The notes beneath the pieces were generated by a model, which searched no databases, was not told where the DNA came from, and saw only the letters and a program-made list of their open reading frames with translations. DNA of 64,000 bases from Zygnema cylindricum (taxonomy: Eukaryota > Streptophyta > Zygnematophyceae > Zygnematales > Zygnemataceae): NCBI GenBank assembly GCA_037447655.1, contig JBBHKE010000370.1:21348-85347 (forward strand), written 5' to 3'. Shown in pieces: positions 1 through 10,320 of the stretch. The first letter of the stretch is position 1. Every line of letters starts with the position of its first letter. The position numbers were made by a program, and so were the translations under genes.

Positions 1-6
1 TTCGAA

Positions 7-1136
7 ATGGAAGCAGAAATGGGATATCCCGCAGGTACTCCTCCCCCTCCACCTCAGGGATCCGCCCCCCCTCCTTATCCTCCTCCATCCTATCCTCCAC
101 CGGCCTATCCCGGTTATTCCCCTTATCCTCAACAGTATTACCCTCCTCCCCCTTATCCTAATTATTACGGTAAGCATTTCGACTTATATGTTAGCTTCTT
201 CTTCTTTTTGTTTCTGTTTTTTGTTTTGGCGTTTTCTGTTGTGGTTTTGATCTTCGCAGTTTGAATCATTTCTAGTACTTGTTGTCTTGTTGTGGGATCC
301 TGTTATAATTGTTGGGGTTTTCTTTTTTTTCTACTTGCTTTTTTTTTCTGTGATGTGTGAAAAAATTTGGATGATTTTGTCCATTTTGCCAGCTTTGTCT
401 TATTTGGGTTTCTCGTTGTCTACACTGAAGGTTTCCCAGTTTTACAGCCAATTCTCTGTTTAGAAAATGTTAAGCAAAAGTGTTGTCATGAAATAAATGA
501 CAAGCGATTGTGGTTTTGTCTAAGTTATGCAGTCGGGAAATTGAATTCCAATGTAGAAACTAAGAAGAGATCTGACAGGGTTTTAGTTTTTTTTTTCCTT
601 TTTCCCTCGTCTTCGCTTTGATTTCAGTTCACACTGAAAATAGAGTACGGAGCAAAGTATAAACTAAGATTGAACAGGTAAAAGTGATGTATAGTTACAC
701 GTTAGGGGGTGTATTTATTAAAATGTATGCACATTTATGGTTCACAAAGTCCAGAACTTGGGATTTGAAACAATAGAAATGGGAAACTTTACAGAGGGAG
801 AAAGTTTACGGCAACCTCGAGTTCATAAACTTAGGGAAACCCGGAGATAAATGATATCTCAAAGAGTTTTTATTGATTGTATGTGTTACTTTTTTCCTTC
901 ATCTTTGTTTATTTTTTGCAGGAAGCTCTTATTATCCTTATCCTTATCCATATGGATATTACTCGAGTCCTCCCACAACAGTTATTATTGACGATGGTTA
1001 TGGATATGGTGGATACGGAGGAGGATATGGAGGCTATGGAGGATATGGAGGCTATGGAGGAAGTGGGGCTGGTCTTGGGGCAGGACTCCTTGTCGGAGGT
1101 TTGGGGGGATTACTTCTCGGAGACATTTTGTTTTAG
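7..1136 (+). CDS. Pro/Tyr-rich and Gly-rich small protein with C-terminal glycine zipper (2 exons)
   Basis: Two exons, 7-169 and 922-1136, joined by a GT-AG intron (GTAAGC donor, TTTTTTGCAG acceptor), give 125 aa. Residues 1-55 are rich in Pro and Tyr (PPPPY, YPPP and PYP units), the middle is a short VIIDD segment, then come GGYGG repeats, and the last 25 residues form a hydrophobic glycine zipper (GAGLGAGLLVGGLGGLLLGD) that could insert into or self-associate at membranes. This order resembles plant XYPPX/glycine-rich 'A3-like' proteins, which have been linked to stress but have no known enzyme activity. The start is uncertain: the frame is open to the window edge, so the true N-terminus may lie upstream. 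The splice restores the same Gly codon and keeps the YP-rich character on both sides, which supports the model. Confidence 0.75.
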
Positions 1137-3542
1137 TGAAATATATTTACAACTTCAAACGTAAAAAAGTACACTTCGAACAAAGTTTTTGAGAGTTTAA
1201 ATACTTGAACACGGCTCCTTTCTTTTGTAGTTGGCGGGTAACAAGTTTCTCGAGTTTGAGGAATTACTTCTCGCAAACATTTTATGTGTAAATCGAAAGA
1301 TAGAGAAATCAAAAGCTGAAACGGGTAACGGAAAAGAAAAGATCCGTGTGAGAATAAATGAACTTCTGAGCGTATAATTTTGCTGCAAGTTTTAAGGATC
1401 TGTTTTTGGCTACAAGGATGGCTGAGATTTAGCGATGACGAGATATCTTTACTTTGTAATAAGGTCCCGGTATTATGTATAGAACATGCTCTGTAGGAAT
1501 TTTAGGTTTGGTTTCCTCGAGTTTTTTCTACATGTTTTTTAGATATGTTGTTTCAGCGTGAATGTCATCGGAGGTAAGAGGATGTTATCTTTTCACGCAT
1601 ATCTGCTAATTTGTTTTTCTGTCTATAGAAGGTATAATTTGTGATGGTTAATGTAGTGATAAAAAAAAACTTATTTTCTGGTATGTGACACCAAGAAATA
1701 TTCTGTATTCCATATGTAATTTAGGCTAGCATTTTCGTTTCTTTTGTAAAACAGGCGATTATGTCAGTCCTTGTTTAAACAAGCTTTTTATTTTGAGCCT
1801 CTGGGCTTCATACGATATTACCATTTTTATATTATTTAACAATTGAGTGCACCTTGTGGGAAGTGGGATGTGCAAAAAAAAAGTATTTGATCTACAACTT
1901 TTTCTATGAATGAGGCAGATGTGTCTATGGGTTATATTGTGTGTCTTGCCTACTTGTATGTGACATCATAGGCCAATCAGGAGTACCGTCAAAAATGTCA
2001 TTTTCATGTGTTTGGTTTTGCAGTGGTTTTCTGTTTGTTTGATCTTGTGTGACATTCTCACTTTCATTGTGCTCAGATAGTTTACCGTCGCATGTTCAAA
2101 TAATAGCTCACTGTTATCATTTGATGCATAACTTCCAAAGTCGTCCAATTGAAGGCCACACATTATATGGTGATACCGATGAGGCTTCTTGTAGACGAAC
2201 ATGTACACCCATTCACGTCTTTTCTAAAATTGAGCTTATCTGGTTACCACCTTACAGAATCCATCCCTATCATTCTCTTGGAAAATCATTTCCTTCGTAC
2301 CTGTGCTGCTCTTACCTAAAAAAACCGCCAATTATAAAGGTTTCTATCATTTTTTGGAATCTCGAGTGATAATTTGTGATGAAGCTGTGGTTTTCTTCCC
2401 CGTTGTCTTCTTGGATAAAGTGTACTATTGTCTGATAGTCGTTGCAGATAATGCTGCTGTATTATATATTGAAAAAGTGGATTATTTTTGTAATGAAGTG
2501 CATGATGTGTTGAATTGAAGTTGCATGCAATTTCGCTTAATTATGCGCTATTACCCTTAATTAACTTTGTGATGCATGGAATTCTATGTGATCCAATTTC
2601 CAAGGTACCCTTTTAAGAAACAATATAGAAAAAAATCTTTAGAAAAAGCCTTGTCAACCTCACCAAATGTACACACATCCCCATAAATCTCAAGACACAT
2701 AAATCTTTATCCCAAATTAGACTTGACGAACCTAAAACACCCAAGAAAGAGAACATCCTAATAAAGAAAAAACCACATTGAAGCAGGAGGTATAATTGAG
2801 CAAATCCTAAATCGTATTTGAAAACGACTAAAACGATGAACTCTACTTTAGCGTGACATGAGTAACACATACACTAAAGATGAAACAAAATTCACCTTTA
2901 TATATATGAATGTTATTTTTTCCTTTTTATCTACTCCGGCAATGACGGCAGTCATAGGTTAAAGAACTGTACCAAAACACTCCAGCTCAGGTTCAAATAT
3001 GCCAAAGTCAAAAAGCACTGTTAAAATATGGTCCAATTGAAATACTCCACTGTGTGATGTATGTCCTTTCTAAAAACCATAGTACTCCAAAATGTTAATT
3101 TCTTCACTGCAAGCACCTCTCCCTATATTGGAGAGAGAAAAACCAGGGGATATCCCGGCAGGTGCGGTTATCTTCAATTGGCTAAAGCTTTACAATAAAT
3201 ATTCAAATATATTTAACAAATAACAATCAGGATAAACACAGAAAATGACAAGTCAATGCATTTCCAAAAGATAACGAAGAGTTGTAACTCTTTTATACAG
3301 CATTCACTGAAGTACCCAATTGACACGTGGTCAAGTTTTACTTCAAATAACATGTCAACAGAGAGAAAATAAAATGGTAGTGAAGAGTTTCACAATAAAG
3401 AACCCTGCAAAAAACTCCTCAACACTCTCCTTCAATCTTGTACTTTTTACTGCTTCTGACCTGTACAGACTGAAATAACTGAGGTTTACATCAACAGTTG
3501 ATGCATTTATAAACCTACAAAATCTTAAAATTCCTATTCGAA
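1137..3542. other. Intergenic, no gene recognised
   Basis: AT-rich spacer between the glycine-zipper gene and the 3' end of the minus-strand RCC1 gene. Open frames are short and overlapping, and none resembles a known family. The first few hundred bases are presumably the 3' UTR of the upstream gene. No inverted or tandem repeat was noticed. Confidence 0.5.
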
Positions 3543-5555
3543 CTAAAGTACTCCCAGGTGAAGTCGTTCTATTTCATGTGGCTCCAAAATGCACCTTCCA
3601 GACAAAGTTCTGCCGAACTTCTTCCTTTGTAAACCCCCATGCTTTCCCGGCCCATAAGCATGATACCCAAAGGAAAAAACTCTACCACTCCTACCAAGCA
3701 AAAGCGTATGACTGGCTACATCATAAAAACTGGATACTACCGACTCAAATTTTTCACCACTTGAAACGGTCACAGCGGAATCCATGTGATCATTGTCTAT
3801 CTCCTCTTCTGCTTCAAAATCATCGCACATGTGCTCAATCTCATCGGCATTTTGAACATCTCGACAAGCTGATTGTGTGACTCCAAATTCTAAAGCCTCT
3901 CCAAGGTCAGTCACAACATAGCTTACATACCAGCCTGCAGCTATAGATACCACATTTTTACCAACGAACTGTTTAACAAGTTTAGGCCGACAACAAGCTA
4001 TCTCCTTATTGTGACCTAAACAGCCTGCTGGCACAATTGCCGTACCCCATTCAGGGCCACTTTTTTTTGTAATATCAAAATATTTCGGATGGAACTTTTG
4101 TTCTTCAAAACCAACAACCTCGTCTGCTATCTCCATTGATTCATTTTCCTCGTTGCCTTTGCTGCCACTACTGCCTGCAATGTCAATGACTTGGGAATCA
4201 TTTTCATTGAGAAGATTATGCTTCACTGTTCCACTTCCTACATCAAGCCATGATCCATTCGCTAACTGCGGCTTTAACCGAGGCTCAAAATTTCCCCATG
4301 ATAATAGGTTGCCTCCTAGTAATAAGGCAAGAGAATGATTCCTGCCAGCAGAGACCGCAACAGGCCAAATATCTGCACCATAAAGGTTTGGAATCAACTC
4401 CGGAATCCCCTTGAATTTCGTTAAACCTAACCCAAGAGCTCCATCCGCAGAAAATCCCCAAGAATAAACACCTCGATGACCAGAGCCTTTGTCAGTTTCA
4501 GCTATTGCTAACACATGTGAAAAGCCAATTGATACTGAAAACACCTTCTTCCCTGAAAAAGCTACGACTTCTCTAGGTTCATGTTCTTCCCTAGAGTCTC
4601 CATGTCCAAGCATCGACGGACGTCCTCCAAAAGTGTATATTTTCCCATATTCATCGATAGCAGATGACATATAATTACCAGCAGAGATCGTAATTATTTT
4701 TGCATCTCCAAACCTTTCGATCTTTTGTGGACTTACAACAGTTGTCCAATAATCTTGCAGGCCTAAACCAAGACTGCCACATACATTGTCACCTGCGGCA
4801 AAAACTTCTCCTTCTTGAGATAAAAACAATGAATGTTCAGATCCCGTGGCAACTTGAGTAATTTTTATACCTCTTGGTAAGCTTGAAATTCTCACAGGAA
4901 TATCGACAGACCTTGCCGAGCCCAAACCAATTCCAAACTTTCTACCAGAACCAAAGCCAAAAACATCTCCAGAAAGTGAAACACATACGCTGAAGCAGCT
5001 ACCAGCCGCCAGGGAACCTGTTCTTCGAGATATGACATGTTCTAAAGCATCTAAATGAAATAACATACGAATCCATGAAAGTTTTTTTTCTTGCTCTCCA
5101 CCTTCTTCTCTCTTCCTTCCTCCTTTCCTGTGCTCTTTCCAGCCTCTCCCGGCTTCTGGAGGCTGTATGTCTTCTAATTTACTTTTGTAATTGTAACTAC
5201 CATCGTGTTCCAGATCTTCATGCTCTTGGAATTTCTGGCATTCTAACCCTAAAGATAAAACATCTTGTAGCAAGTTGCTTGGCACGTTACGACAACAGGC
5301 ATGACGTCTGCAGATAATCTCAGCAGATGTTTGAGCTGGTTTTCTAAACACACGTGCTGTACAGTATAGTCTGGCAAGGTCAGCTGCTTTCAGTGCAGAA
5401 GTAGGATGGGAGAGAATATGCAGCAGCAATTCCAACGGGAGAGAATCAAGAACCATGGCTGATATCGATAACTTTTCGGCAGAAAGTTCACAATTGCTGA
5501 TCAAAATTGCTTTGTTATTTGGTTGTTCCGCTACCAAAGAAACGACATTTGACAC
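3543..5555 (-). CDS. RCC1-repeat (beta-propeller) protein with possible N-terminal F-box-like segment
   Basis: Single uninterrupted 670-aa frame. From about residue 185 to the end there are seven RCC1-type blades, each with the G-x-x-H/Y-S-x-x-L ... G-x-V/I-x-x-F/W-G pattern (examples: GSEHSLFLSQEGEVFAAGD, GRNHSLALLLGGNLLSWG, ASHTLLLGRSGRVFSFG), enough for a complete seven-bladed propeller. Residues about 36-75 (LDSLPLELLLHILSH followed by a helical stretch) look like an F-box or F-box-like motif, which would suggest a substrate adaptor of an SCF ubiquitin ligase, but this is weak. An acidic, low-complexity insert separates blades five and six. RCC1 proteins act as exchange factors, UV-B receptors (UVR8) or ligase subunits; which applies here is unknown. 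The first ATG is used; Met34, just before the LDSLP motif, is an alternative start. It is intronless, unlike its multi-exon neighbours. Confidence 0.85.
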   Translation of the reverse strand: MSNVVSLVAEQPNNKAILISNCELSAEKLSISAMVLDSLPLELLLHILSHPTSALKAADLARLYCTARVFRKPAQTSAEIICRRHACCRNVPSNLLQDVLSLGLECQKFQEHEDLEHDGSYNYKSKLEDIQPPEAGRGWKEHRKGGRKREEGGEQEKKLSWIRMLFHLDALEHVISRRTGSLAAGSCFSVCVSLSGDVFGFGSGRKFGIGLGSARSVDIPVRISSLPRGIKITQVATGSEHSLFLSQEGEVFAAGDNVCGSLGLGLQDYWTTVVSPQKIERFGDAKIITISAGNYMSSAIDEYGKIYTFGGRPSMLGHGDSREEHEPREVVAFSGKKVFSVSIGFSHVLAIAETDKGSGHRGVYSWGFSADGALGLGLTKFKGIPELIPNLYGADIWPVAVSAGRNHSLALLLGGNLLSWGNFEPRLKPQLANGSWLDVGSGTVKHNLLNENDSQVIDIAGSSGSKGNEENESMEIADEVVGFEEQKFHPKYFDITKKSGPEWGTAIVPAGCLGHNKEIACCRPKLVKQFVGKNVVSIAAGWYVSYVVTDLGEALEFGVTQSACRDVQNADEIEHMCDDFEAEEEIDNDHMDSAVTVSSGEKFESVVSSFYDVASHTLLLGRSGRVFSFGYHAYGPGKHGGLQRKKFGRTLSGRCILEPHEIERLHLGVL

Positions 5556-5740
5556 CTCATGCGATCAGAAATAGTAAAAACACTCGTCTGCAACGCTTTG
5601 ACGTAAATAAAGGAACAAACTGAACCGGCAACAAGAGCTTTGAATGTAGGCAAAAGATTTACGCCGTCTGTCTACGAGTTTGTCAACAGAATATAGACAT
5701 CCATCATCTATACTTACTCCGCCACGTTCAAAACTTTAAG

Positions 5741-7925
5741 ATGTCGTCTGGTTGGATTTTATCATTTTTTAAGCAGGTAGGCCTGGAGGAATCCGTCCAC
5801 TCACTATTGGGAAGTATTGTAACTTTAGGTCCAATGAGCATTTCACGACCATTGTTCACCATATCAATTTGGTGTTGCTACGAAAAGGGGTTGTGAGGCA
5901 GTTGTCCATGGCTTGCAAGTTGTTTTGCATCTTCATCCAGATCAGGTGGTCTTTCAAGTGGATGTGCCAAACGCTTTTAACACACTTGATCGTAATATTT
6001 AAGACATGCACCTTCGCCTATAATTGTTCGGGCTATTTATTCTCGGCCTGGCTCGCTAATCTTTCCTCTTAGGGGTCCATCTTTCCTCTTGAGGTCCTTT
6101 GGGTGATGTTGCTACCTTATAGTATGCTATTGGCAATTGCCAAGGTGATATTTTAAGGGCACCTCTTTTTACTTTAGCCCACCTTCAAGCATTACAAACA
6201 TCAGTTACAACCTCGCATGGTTTCTTATTCCCGTCAATCGCACATGACACGCATATCGTGGATCCGTGCGACAAAGTTTTTTTTGCTTTCTCTCATTTTG
6301 CGGACCAACTTCATAGGATCAGGCTCTCCTTCTTGGTGCCCACGGGGTTTGTCGTCGAACAGTCCCCTCCCCATGGGTTTTCGTGTTGCATCTTGCGATA
6401 AGAGTGTAAAGGCTTTAGGCCACCCTACCGGAGCCCCTTCTTTCATGAACCAAGGAATTGGTGATGGGTTGTAAGAGGACCTTTCCCATATGGACGACCT
6501 TTCCAAGTTGTCGGACTCCTAGGTGGCTTTTGCAATCTTAATACGTTGTTTTACTCAGCGTCCTCTCAGTCTTGCGCAAACTTTGCCACCGATGGCTTTT
6601 ATTGTCTTCTCATAACGATTTTGACAACAATATTTTGGGTGTGCTTCACCACCTCTTTGGCCATGGGATTTTTTGTAGTCAGAAGGGGTCGTTCGCTTAT
6701 CAACAAGCTAGCCTTACAATTTCGAATAGCGGATTATATTTGATTTTCGTTTCTAGCATTTCTTTAGCATCATCTTTGGGTACTTCGACTTTGGTGGCGC
6801 TTACCATCACTTGTCGATTCATTGTCAATTGTGTCCCTATTCTAACTCAAGTTTTCCTTAAGGTGGAGGAAGGTGGCTTACCATCTCCTCTTAGTTGGTG
6901 TTTTGCTACCTCCCGACGCTCTAACCCAATTCCACCATTTTAATGCCTCATTAAGAACGCAAACTTCTAACTACGTCAACGTATATCTGAGGAAGTAGCC
7001 ACCATTGCTTTTGGAAACCTATAGAGGTGCTACCTTTTTCTCAATATCATACTTGTTTACGTTATTGTTTTGGTCCCGTGGCTTGTGCGTGGTTACATGC
7101 CACACTAACCTTTTCGAAACTCTGTTTGTCTTCTAACAAGACTGCATCTGTTTTACGCTTATGCTTAGGTTCTTCTTGTCCTTCGTTGTTAGGTGGCCCC
7201 GATTTTATGTGCAACCATCCTATTCATGTCGAAGGAATACATTCACCTTCTTGTTGAAATGGTAGGGGAACGAACTCTCGCGCATGATTTGGTGCAAGAT
7301 GTCATTGTTGTTCTCGGTGTTGAGGCGGGCTATACTATCAAACTGGAGATTTCTCATAAATTACCGTTTCGGCCCCAGTCTAAGGGTTTCTCGAGGCCCT
7401 CTAGTTAAATTCGTTTTCTTCCATGATGGTGAGAGGACCCTTGGCACTTTTGTCCCCACGGATCGAACTGTCATCTCGGGCAGCTTTCCATATAGGTGTG
7501 GCAGCTCAAGGACGCAACAACTACCAAAGAAATACACTACGGTTGTCGGGTTAGTTTTTCTCGTTTGCGGTGGAAATCTTTAAATCTTTAGACAAGTCAT
7601 TCGACGACTTTCTCTACTAGTGTGCGCGAAAAACTGAATCCATAGGGTTTGTGGAGTCCTCCACAGAGCAGTTTGGCTCTTTTTACCTTCAATGTGCATC
7701 AATTACCTTTCAACAAGCGTAAGTTGTTCCCCTCTTTCAACGAAACACCGGTGGCAGATGATTGGCTGTTTTTTTCAAATCTTTCACCAAGGCACTAGGT
7801 GCACATTCAGCTCTTCCAGGTTGTGGATATTTGCTTATTTGCGAGTATGTTGGTTGAGGTTTTTTCTTTTTGTATGCGGTCAATTTGATTTTTTTGTTTT
7901 GGGTGTTTTTTTTCTTTTTCCGTAG
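5741..7925 (+). mobile_element. Degenerate non-LTR-like retroelement, copy A (reverse transcriptase relic)
   Basis: No intact frame, but conceptual translation gives reverse-transcriptase motifs in order. PGGIRPLTIG is at about 5782-5811. From 5865 there is QFGVATKRGCEAVVHGLQ, closely followed by VVFQVDVPNAFNTLDRN. Near 7480-7640 comes a C-terminal stretch, HIGVAAQ..N..VEIFKSL...FDDFL. Copy B on the minus strand (30079-32687) carries the same motifs in the same order, so both derive from one family. Stops and frameshifts are frequent, so it is inactive. The 5' boundary is approximate; the 3' part (about 7850-7925) resembles the tail of copy B (TTTGGGTGCTTTTATTTT). The RT looks LINE-like, but the family could not be named. 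Confidence 0.75.
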
Positions 7926-7996
7926 CCAACATTATTATGACTCTTATAGTCTTTAATCTTTTTTTCAATTTTACCTATTTTTTACAAATTTTCCAT

Positions 7997-8272
7997 CACA
8001 GTTTTTGCATTAAAGGATTCCTCCTTTTTGGGCAAAAGCGATTTCAGTTTAAAAAAATTGACAGAACTGACCGCATATAGAAAAAGTTGAGCCTATGGAT
8101 TTTTTCCCCATGGGTAAATCACCATTTACAGTGTCACAGTTTTTGCAATAAATGATTCCTCCTTCTTCGGCAAAAGAGATTTCAGTTTAAAAAAACTGAT
8201 AGAACCGACCGCATATAAAAAAAGTTGAGCCCGTGGATTTTCTCCCCATGGATAAATCATCATTTACAGTTT
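7997..8272. repeat. 138-bp tandem duplication
   Basis: Two adjacent copies (7997-8134 and 8135-8272) of a 138-bp unit. Both contain CACAGTTTTTGCA, GATTCCTCC, GATTTCAGTTTAAAAAAA, ACCGCATATA and TCCCCATGG in the same order, with scattered substitutions. It lies between the degenerate retroelement and a Copia LTR. No coding frame was seen; it is probably a relic of repeat-region expansion. Confidence 0.85.
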
Positions 8273-8485
8273 CCCAGATGGAGCAATTAGGGCGATTTTC
8301 CGTTGCGAACAAGTGGAAATTTGTTTGAGTGTCATATATTTATAGTTTACAAAATTGCATTAAAATTCTCTCTAACATATGAGACAAATGATTGGAGTTT
8401 ACGCCCCGACAACGGATATATCGTCTTTGCTTGACTTTAATCCGCTAGGCTTGAGAATTTAAGTGCGATTACGTGTGAGCCATGA

Positions 8486-9459
8486 TGTAATTTTGTGGCC
8501 TCCATTGGCACACAGAATATGCAGCTTACTTCTAGCCCATAGGATAAAGTATAGCTTTTTATGTTTGATCAAGAATATGCACCACCCTGGCGCGCAAAAA
8601 TCCTTACAAACCTCACGATTGTGAGGGCCCGACTCCCCAAAGTCAGACGCAAAAATAATCGATAAGTTTGCTCCCCTGAGCAGTTAGTCATAGTTGGGCA
8701 AGTTAGAGCTGAGCAAAGTCAACATATATATACAGGAGCACTCGGGGAGAGAGGGACCCAAAAAATAAGCTAAGTCCTAGACCCCTACTCCTAACTCCTA
8801 TCTACTAGTTTATCTACCAATGAAAAGACTGTAGCGTACTATTGTATATCGTAAATGTACATTAGCCGCTATACGAAATGTACGACATTTGTACGACATC
8901 GACAAAAATATGGTACCTTCAATAATTGACGCCATGGATTTGTTTTTGCCTTTTCTGGTGTCTACTGAGGTAGTGTCACATATCAATATGTGGCTCTTTT
9001 GGCGTAAAACGCCAAAAAAACTATTCTTAGGCGTCGCCGCCCACGCGGGCCGTCTGATCATAATCTACATTTTGTTCATGTCCTTTCGTTTTGGCCAGTG
9101 TGTCAAATGTTTAGTCTGTTCTTTTTATACATGCGCCATTTTGGTGTATTCTGTTAATTGGTTTAATTTGCACGGAACATGTATATTACACTATAACACT
9201 TCATGTATGTATCGGCTTTTTTACAATAAATGGTTATAGACGATCGCTACTATGGACTAGCAGGGTTTTGGATGGAACCCCAGACGGTCCACTTTTTTTT
9301 GCTAGAAGCGACTTTCCACCCCTCTCTTTCTCGCCTCAGTCTATCTCTTTAGCTGCTAAAGGAGAAGCTATGGTTTCCTCTAACTGACTTTCCGCCTTCA
9401 CACTCTAAACTCTAGACATAATTACAAAAAGATAGAAACAAAGATTTCGTTTTTCAACA
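8486..9459 (-). mobile_element. Copia-type 3' LTR (copy D)
   Basis: On the minus strand it begins TGTTGA directly after the pol 3' end and ends TTACA, so it has TG...CA ends and is about 974 bp. It aligns with the LTR at 32688-33550 through shared blocks: GATCAGACGG near the middle, a TATA-like TATATATA near 8730, then CTGCTCAGGGGAGCAAA, CGCCAGGGTGG and a GAGGCCAC block at the end. The TATA-like box is probably the LTR promoter. The 5' LTR of this copy is absent. Confidence 0.7.
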
Positions 9460-10320
9460 CTCTCTTTAAATTTTAGCCTAGTTTATGTTTTATACCACTT
9501 TCTTCTCTACAAAATATCAACTTTGGTGAAGGCACAGGTTTGGTCATCATATTTGCTACCATTTCACTATCTGGTCTATATTCCAAAGTTATTGTTTTAT
9601 TCTCGACTTTCTCTCTTACAAAACTAAGTCTTATGTCCATATACTTTGCTTTGAAATGATGCTTTGGATTTGTTGCAATTGCAATTGTATCCTGGTTATC
9701 ACAAAAGACCTTTTGTACACTAGTATTTATAAATCCGAGCTATTGGAGCAAGGATTTCACCCACGTCAATTCTTTTACAGCAAAACAATAGGCCATATAC
9801 TCAGCCTCCATAGTGGACTGAGCAACAACCTTTTGTTGCTTGCTGCTCCAACAGCAAGCTCCAGACCCAACTTGCAAAACATATCCAGACGTGCATCGCC
9901 TCGTTCGCGCATCCCCATAACTGGCATCCCTCCAAGTGGTGATGTCACTGTTTTCCCCACCCAAATGCAGCCATAGACCCCTTGTTCTTATCAGGTATCT
10001 CATGACTCTTTTGGCAACCTCCCAATCTTTTTACCTAGGATCATTTAGGCTTCTACTTAAGACTCCTAAGGTTGTCGCTATATCGGGCTTTGTACAATTT
10101 ATAAAGTAAGTCAAACTTCTTACAATCTGCTTGTTTGTGATATTTTCATGAATTCTCTCTCCTTGGCACTCATTTGATCATCAATGACTTAGGCCAAAGA
10201 GTTTCAGTTTACAATCCTTTTATTTGCTGAGGGTTTCAGTAAGCAGACTTTGACACTCTGACATTATGCAATTTAGACTTAGAATATTTTTGGTAGCCCT
10301 CTCTCTTAGAGGCCACCTGT
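9460..10320 (-). mobile_element. Ty1/Copia pol fragment (RT end and RNase H), copy D
   Basis: Minus-strand translation gives the Copia RT/RNase H region in order: KPDIATTLGVLSRSLN, then MRYL.RTRGLWLHLGG, WRDASYGD..TRRCTSGYV, a CCWSSKQQKVVAQSTMEAEY block, and finally KHHFKAKYMDIRLSFV and NMMTKPVPSPKL. There are frameshifts and stops between the blocks. It is truncated upstream of about 10320, so gag, protease and integrase are missing. It is followed directly by its 3' LTR. Confidence 0.85.

Noticed and set aside
6572-6943. 123-codon plus-strand frame
   Set aside because: Part of the decayed retroelement copy A; the conserved motifs run through other frames with stops.
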